20,480 nucleotides of DNA from contig JAKSKW010000024.1 of NCBI GenBank assembly GCA_024401495.1, forward strand, positions 1-20,480. The letters are read 5' to 3'. The translations under genes and the position numbers were made by a program. Shown piece by piece: positions 13,583-20,480 of the stretch. The notes beneath the pieces were generated by a model. That model made no database searches, was not told where the DNA came from, and was given only the letters and a program-made list of their open reading frames with translations. Positions within the stretch are counted from its first letter, which is position 1; every line of letters starts with the position of its first letter. The stretch comes from Paludibacteraceae bacterium. GTDB taxonomy: Bacteria; Bacteroidota; Bacteroidia; Bacteroidales; Paludibacteraceae.

Positions 13583-14692
13583 TTACATCTCCGATTCCTT
13601 CAATCTCTCAGCGTTCTCAGCGATGATTAGCTGGTCGATGATTCCCTGGATGTCTCCACCTACGATTGCTGCCAAGTTGTATAGTGTCAATCCGATACGG
13701 TGGTCTGTCACACGGCCCTGTGGGTAGTTGTATGTACGGATCTTTGCTGAACGGTCGCCTGTGCTGACCATTGTCTTGCGTCGCGACGCAATATCATCCA
13801 TATACTTCTGATGCTCCTGGTCGTAGATCTTTGTACGCAAACGAGACAATGCACGCTCCTTGTTCTTTGGCTGGTCTCGTGTCTCTGTACACTCGATCAA
13901 GATCTCCTCTGTGACTCCTGTGTTTGGATTTCTCCATGGATAACGCAAACGAACTCCAGACTCTACCTTGTTGACGTTCTGTCCACCGGCTCCACCGCTT
14001 CGGAATGTATCCCACTTGATCAAACCTTCCTGGATCTCCACGTCGAACTCATCTGCCTCTGGCAACACTGCCACTGTGGCTGCTGATGTGTGGACACGGC
14101 CCTGTGTCTCTGTCTCTGGAACTCGCTGCACACGGTGAACTCCACTCTCATATTTAAGGATTCCATACACACCGTCGCCAGACACATTGAAGATGATTTC
14201 CTTGAATCCTCCTGCTGTACCTTCTGTGAAAGATGATACGCTCACGCTCCAGCCTTTCGACTCGCAATACTTGCTGTACATCTTGAATAGGTCTCCGGCG
14301 AAGATAGCAGCCTCGTCGCCACCCGTACCTCCACGGATCTCCACGATTGCATTCTTGCCGTCTTCTGGATCCGACGGAATAAGCATAAGCTTGATAGCCT
14401 CCTCCATCTCAGGAATTTTGGGCTCAAGATCATCAAGTTCAGCCTTGGCCATCTCCTTCATGTCGGGATCGTCCTCTGTCTGAAGAATCTCCTTAGCCTC
14501 AGCGATATTTTTAAGAGCTGCCTCGTATTCCTTCTTAGTTTTCATGATTCTCTCAAGGTCGCTATACTCCTTGTTGAGCTTCACGAAACGTTTCATATCG
14601 GCAATCACTGCCGGGTCTGTGATAAGGGTGCTGATCTCCTCGAATTTGATTTCAAGACCCTCAAGTTTCTGTAGTAGTGTATTCTCTGCCAT
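13583..14692 (-). CDS. prfA: Peptide chain release factor 1
   Basis: RF1 reads UAA and UAG in the ribosomal A site and triggers release of the peptide. At 369 aa it is of near-normal length. The recognition loop PET at 192-194 (in RVPETETQGRVHTSAAT) is of the PxT type that distinguishes RF1 from RF2 (SPF). The catalytic GGQ is at 236-238 in SGGAGGQNVNK. RGGTGGDEAA (120-129) is the usual domain-2 segment. No frameshift is present. A TAATTTTG promoter box lies about 60 bp upstream, after the nadE terminator, and a convergent terminator lies downstream. Confidence 0.97.
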   Translation of the reverse strand: MAENTLLQKLEGLEIKFEEISTLITDPAVIADMKRFVKLNKEYSDLERIMKTKKEYEAALKNIAEAKEILQTEDDPDMKEMAKAELDDLEPKIPEMEEAIKLMLIPSDPEDGKNAIVEIRGGTGGDEAAIFAGDLFKMYSKYCESKGWSVSVSSFTEGTAGGFKEIIFNVSGDGVYGILKYESGVHRVQRVPETETQGRVHTSAATVAVLPEADEFDVEIQEGLIKWDTFRSGGAGGQNVNKVESGVRLRYPWRNPNTGVTEEILIECTETRDQPKNKERALSRLRTKIYDQEHQKYMDDIASRRKTMVSTGDRSAKIRTYNYPQGRVTDHRIGLTLYNLAAIVGGDIQGIIDQLIIAENAERLKESEM

Positions 14693-14750
14693 ATTATATT
14701 ATTCGTAGGGGCTGGTCTTGTGCCTGCCCTTATTATCCGAAAAGCGATTG

Positions 14751-14758
14751 CAAAATTA
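14751..14758 (-). promoter_or_regulatory. -7 box for prfA
   Basis: TAATTTTG on the minus strand matches TAnnTTTG. It lies just past the T-tract of the nadE terminator and about 58 bp upstream of the prfA ATG. A GGGC/GCCC imperfect stem (14708-14729) lies in the leader. No clear -33 element is seen. Confidence 0.45.
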
Positions 14759-14760
14759 AC

Positions 14761-14800
14761 AAAAAAAATTAAAAAAGGCGACGAGATTTCTCCCGTCGCC
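14761..14800 (-). terminator. Rho-independent terminator of nadE
   Basis: GGCGACG (14777-14783) pairs with CGTCGCC (14794-14800), and two further inner pairs lie past one mismatch. On the minus strand the stem is followed by a long T-rich tract (14761-14776). It lies about 83 bp after the nadE stop, with the heptamer array filling the space between. Confidence 0.85.
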
Positions 14801-14803
14801 ATT

Positions 14804-14897
14804 ATTTATCATTCGGAATTCATAATTCCGCATTTATCATTTATCATTTAGCATTTATCATTTAGCATTTAGCATTTAGCATTTAGCATTTAGCATT
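14804..14897. repeat. Heptamer-period ATT array covering the end of nadE
   Basis: ATT occurs on the plus strand at every seventh position from 14804 to 14895, fourteen times in a row. The right part (14831-14893) is nearly pure CATTTAG/CATTTAT. The left part is degenerate but keeps the phase. The nadE stop codon (14883-14885) and the last codons (Asn-Ala-Lys-Cys) lie inside the array. Confidence 0.85.
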
Positions 14898-16802
14898 TTT
14901 AGTCAGCTCCTCCACTTCTTCGATCCAGATTTTGCTGCAAGCGTCGCTCGGCATTCTCCAGTCGCCACGTGGTGATAGGTTGACGCTTCCGACCTTTGGT
15001 CCGTCTGGCATACAGCTTCTCTTAAACTGCTGAGCGAAGAATCTCCAGTAGAAGGTACGCATCCATTTTAGGATAGTGGCGTCGTCGTACTTGCCTTCAA
15101 ACGCTTTGTGTGCCATGTAGAAAATCTTTCTTGGCGAGAATCCGAAACGGAGTGTGTAGTAGATGAAGAAGTCGTGAAGCTCGTATGGTCCGACCAAATC
15201 CTCTGTCTTCTGTGAAATCTCTCCCTTGTCGTCGGCAGGAAGAAGTTCTGGGCTGACAGGAGTGTCGCAGACGTCAAGCAATGTCTCTTTTGCTGCCTCG
15301 TCCATCTCATATAGGGCGGCGTACTTCACCAAGTATCTTACCAATGTCTTTGGAATAGATGTGTTGACGGCATACATACTCATGTGGTCGCCGTTGTAAG
15401 TGGCCCAACCAAGCACAAGTTCCGACAAGTCTCCTGTTCCGATTACCAAACCTCCGATCTTGTTGGAGTAGTCCATCAAGATCTGTGTTCTCTCGCGAGC
15501 CTGAGTGTTCTCATAACTGACGTCGAGGATGGATAGGTCGTGGTCAATATCTTTCAAGTGCTGCAAACAAGCTGGTTTGATGTCAACCTCTTTGATTGTC
15601 ACTCCCAAACTCTTCATCATGTTGATGGAGTTGTTGTAGGTACGACCTGTTGTGCCGAAGCCTGGCATTGTGATGCCGACGATATTCTCACGTGGAATAC
15701 CAAGTTTATCAAATGTCTTGACCATCACAAGTAGGGCAAGGGTAGAGTCGAGTCCACCACTGATGCCGACGACGGCTTTCTTGATTCCTGTGTGATACAA
15801 ACGTGTGGCAAGACCACCCACCTGAATAGAGAAGATCTCGTTGCAACGTGTCTTCATCTCGTCCTCTGGCGGAACGAATGGATGAGGCGCAAAAGTACGA
15901 GTGATCTCTGTTGGCTCAGCGTAGATTTCGCCACCAAGTTTATTGATTTCTATATCGTTGACCTTGTTTGGATTCTGATTGCCGATGATGAACGCTGAAT
16001 TGCGAAGACGGTCGGCCTGCAATCTCTGGATGTCGATATCGGTGATGATCAGTTGCTCCTGGAATGAGAATCGTTCCGACGTCGCAAGCATGCTGCCATT
16101 TTCTGCGATGATGGCTGTGCCTGAGAAGACAAGGTCGGTGCTGCTCTCTCCGAAACCAGACGCTGTGTAGACGTAAGCGCATGCGTTGGTTGCTGATTTC
16201 TGTCTTACAAGCTGACGACGGTAAGCCTCCTTGCCGATTAACTCGTCACTTGCTGAAAGGTTGAAGATGATTTCCGCTCCAGCCAAACATAATTCGTCGC
16301 TTGGCGAAGATGGCATCCACAAGTCTTCGCAGATCTCGATGCCGAACTTTATTCCGTCGACTTCAAAGAGCTGCTTTTTTTCTCCGAATCCTGGAGTGAA
16401 CCAACGTTTCTCGTAAAACTCATTATTGCTTGGCAAATACTGTTTGTCCACCTCAGTAGTGAAGAATTTGGAACCAGTACCAGCCACGAAAGCCGCATTG
16501 TATAGTTTGCCATCACGATAATAAGGAGCACCGACAAGAGCATAGATGCCATTGTTGAAAGCGACGTCGTTGATGATGTCGAGTTGCTTTCTTGTCTCCT
16601 CGATTAAAGTACGCTGGAAAAACAGGTCGGCACAGGTGTAGCCAGTAAGGCAAAGCTCAGGAAAACAGACAATTTTCACATTCTCCTTAGCAGCCTTCTC
16701 TATTAGAGCGATGATTCTCTCTGCGTTTGCCTTTGGATTGGCAACTTCCACCACTGGAATTGCGCTGGCGACGCGGATAAATCCAATATCTTCTTTTTTC
16801 AT
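14883..16802 (-). CDS. nadE: Glutamine-dependent NAD+ synthetase
   Basis: This two-domain enzyme makes NAD+ from deamido-NAD+, ATP and glutamine, the last step of NAD synthesis. The 639-aa length fits the glutamine-using type. The N-terminal nitrilase-type amidase domain has Glu49 (FPELCLTGY), Lys120 (EVDKQYLP) and Cys158 (GIEICEDLW) as its catalytic triad. The synthetase domain carries the ATP pyrophosphatase loop SGGLDST at 348-354 and GTGDLSELVLGWATYNGDHM further on. The C-terminus runs into the heptamer array, so the final few residues are encoded by repeat units. A TACTTTTG promoter box lies 24 bp upstream of the start, and a strong terminator follows. Confidence 0.97.
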   Translation of the reverse strand: MKKEDIGFIRVASAIPVVEVANPKANAERIIALIEKAAKENVKIVCFPELCLTGYTCADLFFQRTLIEETRKQLDIINDVAFNNGIYALVGAPYYRDGKLYNAAFVAGTGSKFFTTEVDKQYLPSNNEFYEKRWFTPGFGEKKQLFEVDGIKFGIEICEDLWMPSSPSDELCLAGAEIIFNLSASDELIGKEAYRRQLVRQKSATNACAYVYTASGFGESSTDLVFSGTAIIAENGSMLATSERFSFQEQLIITDIDIQRLQADRLRNSAFIIGNQNPNKVNDIEINKLGGEIYAEPTEITRTFAPHPFVPPEDEMKTRCNEIFSIQVGGLATRLYHTGIKKAVVGISGGLDSTLALLVMVKTFDKLGIPRENIVGITMPGFGTTGRTYNNSINMMKSLGVTIKEVDIKPACLQHLKDIDHDLSILDVSYENTQARERTQILMDYSNKIGGLVIGTGDLSELVLGWATYNGDHMSMYAVNTSIPKTLVRYLVKYAALYEMDEAAKETLLDVCDTPVSPELLPADDKGEISQKTEDLVGPYELHDFFIYYTLRFGFSPRKIFYMAHKAFEGKYDDATILKWMRTFYWRFFAQQFKRSCMPDGPKVGSVNLSPRGDWRMPSDACSKIWIEEVEELTKNAKC

Positions 16803-16825
16803 ATTAACAGATATTTCAGTTTCTG

Positions 16826-16833
16826 CAAAAGTA
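16826..16833 (-). promoter_or_regulatory. -7 box for nadE
   Basis: TACTTTTG followed by CA on the minus strand matches TAnnTTTG, 23 bp upstream of the nadE ATG. The -33 element is not obvious. Confidence 0.5.
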
Positions 16834-16855
16834 CAATTTTTTTGAAGATTTGTGA

Positions 16856-17383
16856 TTATTCCATCCTTCCGTATTTCATTTCATCTCCGTTTTTGTCATA
16901 CTGTTTACGTTTTCCTGTTGGTGGCTCCGTCAACGTGATGCGCACCACTGCAGTACGGGCAAGACTACGGGTTATTGAAGTGTCGAATGCATCCATGTGT
17001 TTAGGCAGGAAGCGTTCGCAGATAATACGTAGAGCTTGGATTTTTTCTGCGTCGTCTTCGACGATTACTGCTTTTCCAAAGGCGATTGCCGACTTGTATT
17101 GCAAAGTGAATGAACCATCTTTGGGGCCGACGGTGGGAGCACAAGTTGTCACTGCTGACAGGCAAACTTCAGGATGTGCCTTGATTGCCTCAAGTTTTTT
17201 GCCTTCCAAGGCTCCGTGGAAATACCAATTCTCGTTGTCTTCACTTGCCAATGAAAGTGGCAAACCATAGGCAAGACCATCAGAATCTGTCATGCTGACG
17301 GTGATATAGGGAGCCTTGTGCATTATTTCCAAGGCCCACTCACTATCCATTGCTCTTGACTCTTTTCTTATTTTTTGTGTCAT
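16856..17383 (-). CDS. Pyridoxamine 5'-phosphate oxidase-related FMN-binding protein (NimA-like fold)
   Basis: The 175-aa protein looks like the split-barrel flavin-binding family PF12900, which includes 5-nitroimidazole reductases (Nim) and many uncharacterised oxidases. Its signature is YFHGALEGKKLEAIKAHPEV (54-73), a strand-turn-helix that usually contacts FMN phosphate. Earlier, YITVSMTDSDGLAYGLPLS (26-44) forms the first barrel strands. It lies 8 bp after the thioredoxin gene and is probably co-transcribed with it, which suggests a redox role. The substrate is unknown, and resistance to nitroimidazoles should not be assumed from this sequence. Confidence 0.8.
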   Translation of the reverse strand: MTQKIRKESRAMDSEWALEIMHKAPYITVSMTDSDGLAYGLPLSLASEDNENWYFHGALEGKKLEAIKAHPEVCLSAVTTCAPTVGPKDGSFTLQYKSAIAFGKAVIVEDDAEKIQALRIICERFLPKHMDAFDTSITRSLARTAVVRITLTEPPTGKRKQYDKNGDEMKYGRME

Positions 17384-17391
17384 TTTTGTTT

Positions 17392-17688
17392 TTAAGAATG
17401 TTTAACAATAATGTTTTTTAACTCGTTCAAACTTCTTGCTCCGCTCTCCCTCCAAACGACTTCACCGTTTTTGAAGAGCATCAACGTCGGAACTGACTGA
17501 ATATTGTATTCTGCTGAAATCTCTTCGTTGTTGTCGACGTCGATCTTGATGATGCGAACTGCGTCGCCTAACTCCTTTTTCAATTGTTCAAGCACAGGGT
17601 GCATCATTTTGCATGGTCCGCACCATGTTGCAAAGAAATCCACTAATGTTAGTTTCTCACTTTTGATAATGTCGTTGAATTTTTCCAT
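17392..17688 (-). CDS. trxA: Thioredoxin
   Basis: This is a small cytoplasmic dithiol-disulfide oxidoreductase. The 98-aa length is slightly short but complete. The active site WCGPC is at 22-26 (Cys23 and Cys26). The cis-proline is Pro67 in QSVPTLMLF. FFATWCGPCKMMHPVLE is the standard motif context, and no signal peptide is visible. It is followed 8 bp later by an FMN-binding split-barrel protein, probably in one mRNA. A TACTTTTG promoter box lies 39 bp upstream. The symbol trxA is used for the family; the organism may have other thioredoxins. Confidence 0.93.
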   Translation of the reverse strand: MEKFNDIIKSEKLTLVDFFATWCGPCKMMHPVLEQLKKELGDAVRIIKIDVDNNEEISAEYNIQSVPTLMLFKNGEVVWRESGARSLNELKNIIVKHS

Positions 17689-17727
17689 GACTGCTAATAG
17701 TAAATGATTAATAACTTCTTGTCAATG

Positions 17728-17735
17728 CAAAAGTA
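17728..17735 (-). promoter_or_regulatory. -7 box for the thioredoxin operon
   Basis: TACTTTTG followed by CA on the minus strand matches TAnnTTTG and lies 39 bp upstream of the thioredoxin start. The preceding AlkD-like gene ends at 17805, so the gap is just large enough for a promoter. Confidence 0.5.
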
Positions 17736-17778
17736 TTAATCAGGCAATAGATGAACGAACGATTTTATCTATGCGGTT

Positions 17779-17793
17779 ATAGACGGAGTCTAT
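17779..17793. terminator. Small hairpin after the AlkD-like gene
   Basis: ATAGAC (17779-17784) pairs with GTCTAT (17788-17793) around GGA. It lies just past the AlkD-like stop, but no T-run follows on the minus strand, so termination here is uncertain. Confidence 0.25.
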
Positions 17794-17804
17794 GGCTGTC
17801 AACG

Positions 17805-18488
17805 TTAACGTACCTTCAACGTCTTTAAATACTCCTTTTGCTCAGGAGAGATACGATAACTCTCACATGCTTTTTGGATAGTCTTGTTGTGAGTCCACGG
17901 AGCAAGACAACGATTCAAAAGATATGGTATAGTGGCATCCCACTGTTTGGCTAACGCTGTGGCAAAGAACCACGCCACCATCATCTTGACGTAGTATTCT
18001 TCACTGCGCGCTGAGGCTGGGATCTCCAAATACTCGGCTTTGAAATCGTCGTCGAGGAAATGGCTCATGAGCATTTCTATGCCAAACCTGCATGTGTAGG
18101 TGTGGGGCGACACGCTCCATTCCTTGATTTTAGACATTATCTCAGTTTTGTGCTTGGCAAACACTTTGGGCGACATGATATCGCAAACAGCCCAGTTGTC
18201 CACGTATGGCAGGAATGCGTCAGTCAGTTGGACGCATTTATCATAATCTTTGTAGAGCGAGATGAGCAAACCATGAAGCATGTTCTCATCGTAATATTTG
18301 TGTGGTAATTCCTGCATAAACGCTTCGTGCTCTGGATTCTTGACGTACTCCTTGGCAAAAGCACGTAGAGCAGGGACTCTCACACCGATAAAAGATTCTT
18401 CCGGTATGCCAGGAGTCAGTTTCGCTTGAAACGCTGCGTATTCTTTATCTTGTAACTCAAAGAGTTTTTCTTGTAGTTGTGTATTCAT
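17805..18488 (-). CDS. AlkD-like DNA alkylation repair protein
   Basis: The 227-aa all-helical protein fits the HEAT-like-repeat DNA glycosylase family PF08713 (AlkC/AlkD), which excises alkylated purines. Landmarks are FIGVRVPALR (33-42), VDNWAVCD (96-103), the CRFGIEMLMSHFL helix (133-145), MMVAWFFATAL (169-179) and the ending NKTIQKACESYRI. By motif position Trp99, Asp103, Arg134 and Trp173 probably correspond to the DNA-contact and catalytic residues of Bacillus AlkD. I infer this from spacing, without a formal alignment. It is the last gene of a tight HD–ZIP–AlkD set, 20 bp after the transporter gene. Confidence 0.88.
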   Translation of the reverse strand: MNTQLQEKLFELQDKEYAAFQAKLTPGIPEESFIGVRVPALRAFAKEYVKNPEHEAFMQELPHKYYDENMLHGLLISLYKDYDKCVQLTDAFLPYVDNWAVCDIMSPKVFAKHKTEIMSKIKEWSVSPHTYTCRFGIEMLMSHFLDDDFKAEYLEIPASARSEEYYVKMMVAWFFATALAKQWDATIPYLLNRCLAPWTHNKTIQKACESYRISPEQKEYLKTLKVR

Positions 18489-18508
18489 ATCTGTTGTTGA
18501 TTTTAGAC

Positions 18509-19258
18509 CTATCCCAACACTTTTTCCATAACTATCAATGTCATGAACCCAAGCAGTAAAGCATATGTGGCTTGTTTTTGGTAACCATGTGTATGTGTTT
18601 CAGGAATCATCTCATCGCTTGTTACATATAACATTGCTCCACCTGCGAAACCCAGCATTATCGGAAGGAATGCTGCTGATGCAACCCCTAGTCCAAATCC
18701 GATGAAGACGCCGATGATTTCAAGTAAACCGATGGCTAATGAAATAATGAATGTTCGCATTGTAGAGACTCCTGCCACCATAAGTGGAGCTATGATGACC
18801 ATTCCTTCTGGAATATTTTGTAAGGCAATTCCAAATGACACGCTCCAATCTGTAACACCGTCGGCAGAACACATACTGACTCCTGCCGCCATACCTTCAG
18901 GAAGTTTATGAAGTGCAATTGCCATCACAAAAAGGAGAACGTGGTTCAACGTGGCATTCGTTTTATGCTCCTCAGGATCAAGACCTGTGATTGTATGAAG
19001 ATGAGGTGTAATGTAGTCGAGGAGATTCAAGAATAATGCTCCGACCATAACACCGATAGCTACCCACCACCATTGTGTGGTTTGCTCAAATGCAGGGACA
19101 ATTAGACCGATTGTTGAGGCTGCCAGCATGATTCCTGCACAGAATCCAAGCACAGTGTCATTCCACTTGTGAGGTAACTCCTTTATGAAATAACCAAGGA
19201 TGGCTCCGATTATAGTCGCACCGCAAAGACCTACGGCGCTAATCCACACGTTTTCCAT
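18509..19258 (-). CDS. ZIP-family metal transporter (GufA/ZupT type)
   Basis: ZIP proteins bring Zn2+ and other divalent metals into the cytoplasm. The 249-aa protein has about eight hydrophobic helices. The metal-site motifs are ALHKLPEGMAAG (115-126) in helix four and ALQNIPEGM (145-153) in helix five. A His-containing loop DPEEHKT (94-100) lies between helices three and four. DEMIPETHTHG (215-225) near the C-terminus carries further histidines. No signal peptide is needed. The gene begins 8 bp after the HD-domain gene and is followed 20 bp later by the AlkD-like gene, all on one strand. The metal is not determined by the sequence; zinc is the usual one. Confidence 0.92.
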   Translation of the reverse strand: MENVWISAVGLCGATIIGAILGYFIKELPHKWNDTVLGFCAGIMLAASTIGLIVPAFEQTTQWWWVAIGVMVGALFLNLLDYITPHLHTITGLDPEEHKTNATLNHVLLFVMAIALHKLPEGMAAGVSMCSADGVTDWSVSFGIALQNIPEGMVIIAPLMVAGVSTMRTFIISLAIGLLEIIGVFIGFGLGVASAAFLPIMLGFAGGAMLYVTSDEMIPETHTHGYQKQATYALLLGFMTLIVMEKVLG

Positions 19259-19266
19259 ATTATTTA

Positions 19267-19767
19267 TTATTCGTTTATTCCAAACATATCATCAAACATT
19301 TTCAAACCGCTTTTCGTGCGGAAGATGTTCTTGCGTACGGCTTTGATTGCGTTGGCTGACTCATTGTCCTCATATAGATTCACAAGAAAATCGGCTTCGA
19401 TAAGAATCTGATAGTCAAGATCCTCGCAGACATGGTAGGTGTGGTGGTGAGCCACAAGCCAGCAGATGCGTTCGATTTGTTTGTCTGTGTAGCCTCCGAG
19501 TTGAGTCAGAAGTTCAGTTGCGACGGCGGGACCTTCCTGCTCCTGCATCTTACCGTTCTGATGACCATATTTCTTTTCACTGGCTCTGATGCCGACGTCG
19601 TGGACGAGGGCCGCGCTCTCAAGAATGAATTGAGTCTCCTCGTCCAAACCCTCTTCGAGTCCGATCATAGAGGCGTAGGCGTGGACTTTTGTTGTATGTT
19701 GTATTCTCTGAGGATCGCCGTAATTATATTTGATTAATGCACGGCTTAGTTCTTGAATTTTGTTCAT
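19267..19767 (-). CDS. HD-domain phosphohydrolase
   Basis: The 166-aa protein matches the HD superfamily of metal-dependent phosphohydrolases. His24 (RIQHTTKVHAYA), His56-Asp57 (ALVHDVGIR), the HHH at 107-109 and Asp126 (LIEADFLVN) form the expected H..HD..D metal site. It is small and has no partner domain. The substrate may be a nucleotide, but this cannot be read from the sequence. It lies 21 bp after the DUF285 repeat gene and 8 bp before the ZIP gene, with no room for a separate promoter. It is therefore probably co-transcribed with its neighbours. Confidence 0.87.
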   Translation of the reverse strand: MNKIQELSRALIKYNYGDPQRIQHTTKVHAYASMIGLEEGLDEETQFILESAALVHDVGIRASEKKYGHQNGKMQEQEGPAVATELLTQLGGYTDKQIERICWLVAHHHTYHVCEDLDYQILIEADFLVNLYEDNESANAIKAVRKNIFRTKSGLKMFDDMFGINE

Positions 19768-19788
19768 AAATAATTATTTGATACGTTA

Positions 19789-20480
19789 TTACTTATACCA
19801 TGCTGGTTTTCGACATGGACAGCCCTCGAACATTTGGGACATATGCTTAACGTTTCTTACATCCCATTTTGATATATCTCCGTTGAACTGGCTGTGATTG
19901 AACAAGCTACTCATATTAGTGACGTTGCTTACGTCCCAATTTGAGATGTTTCCGTTAAACTTGCTGATATGGAACATCTTCGACATATTAGTAACGTTAC
20001 TTACATTCCACTTTGATATGTCTCCGTTGAACTGACTACACCAGAACATGCTTTTCATATTGGTCACGTTGCTTACATTCCACTTTGAAATATTCCCGTT
20101 GAACTGGCTGTAAGCGAACATCCACGACATATTAGTAACGTTACTTACATCCCATTTCGAGATGTTTCCGTTAAACTTGCTGATATGGAACATGCTTTTC
20201 ATATTGGTCACGTTACTTACATTCCACTTCGAGATGTTACCCTTGAACTGGCTGTTTGAGAACATAGATTCCATATCTGTAACGTTGCTTACATCCCATT
20301 TTGAGATGTTTCCGTTGAATGGGCTGTTATCGAACATGAATGCCATATCGGTAACGTTGCTTACATTCCACTTTGAAATATTCCCGTTGAACTGGCTGTC
20401 AGCGAACATCCACGACATATTAGTAACGTTACTTACATTCCACTTCGAGATGTTACCCTTGAACTGGCTGTTTGAGAACA
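19789..20480 (-). CDS. DUF285 / BspA-like repeat protein, 3' part (5' end outside window)
   Basis: The frame is open to the right edge, so the true start lies beyond the window. The 230 or so visible residues are 24-residue repeats of the form M-x-x-M-F-x-x-S-x-F-N-G-N-I-S-K-W-(N/D)-V-S-N-V-T-(N/D). This is the DUF285 (PF03382) repeat of BspA-type surface proteins. About nine units are seen; the last is an irregular cap ending CPCRKPAWYK. No T9SS sorting domain is present at this end. The DNA repeats are 72 bp, some nearly identical (see findings). Surface display and host or matrix binding are typical of the family, but no signal peptide can be checked here. Confidence 0.9.
   Translation of the reverse strand, partial: FSNSQFKGNISKWNVSNVTNMSWMFADSQFNGNISKWNVSNVTDMAFMFDNSPFNGNISKWDVSNVTDMESMFSNSQFKGNISKWNVSNVTNMKSMFHISKFNGNISKWDVSNVTNMSWMFAYSQFNGNISKWNVSNVTNMKSMFWCSQFNGDISKWNVSNVTNMSKMFHISKFNGNISNWDVSNVTNMSSLFNHSQFNGDISKWDVRNVKHMSQMFEGCPCRKPAWYK

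Noticed and set aside
14708..14729. GGGCAGG...CCAGCCC stem as the nadE or prfA terminator
   Set aside because: It lacks a T-run and lies inside the prfA leader; the GGCGACG stem at 14777-14800 with a long T-tract is the better terminator.
16856..17383. Nitroimidazole-resistance gene (nim) call
   Set aside because: Only the general PF12900 fold is visible, and most members of this fold are not resistance genes, so the call stays at family level.

Overview
The window looks like a chromosomal segment of a Bacteroidales bacterium (phylum Bacteroidota). The evidence is a gene with a type-B C-terminal domain for type IX secretion, a surE–small membrane protein–lpxB cluster, and a BspA-type (DUF285) leucine-rich repeat protein. 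At least eight putative promoters also match the Bacteroidetes -7 box TAnnTTTG, and Shine-Dalgarno sequences are largely missing. No phage, transposase, tRNA, rRNA or CRISPR array is visible. The genus cannot be fixed from this sequence.

Left block (about 1-7484, minus strand). After a repeat-rich left edge come a NUP/phosphorylase-superfamily protein and luxS, separated by a small inverted-repeat-bounded element. Then come gapA, preceded by two tiny cysteine-containing lipoprotein genes, a membrane-anchored TerB/J-domain protein, and a nitrogen module: putative outer-membrane porin, PII protein and AmtB ammonium channel. The nitrogen module has the richest non-coding content. Three 12-bp direct repeats lie about three helical turns apart upstream of its promoter, AAAACGA occurs six times in its leaders, and a long stem-loop separates the porin gene from the PII gene.

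Middle block (8158-13486, plus strand). A large secreted Ig-like/T9SS protein is followed by surE, a small three-helix membrane protein and lpxB (lipid A synthesis). Then come a 57-aa cysteine-bearing lipoprotein and, overlapping it, a MauE/DoxX-like membrane protein fused to a CGHC thioredoxin domain. The last two look like a periplasmic/envelope thiol-redox pair.

Right block (13583-20480, minus strand). prfA (RF1) and nadE (glutamine-dependent NAD+ synthetase) come first, then a thioredoxin–flavin-oxidase-like pair. A tightly packed HD-domain / ZIP metal transporter / AlkD-like set follows, probably fed from the DUF285 repeat gene that runs off the right edge. Strong stem-loop terminators sit at the gapA/luxS, amtB/J-domain, nadE/prfA and convergent redox/prfA junctions. 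In the first three the terminator is followed almost directly by the promoter of the next gene. Two genes, the NUP-like gene and nadE, end inside arrays of ATT repeated exactly every 7 bp, and those arrays supply their stop codons.
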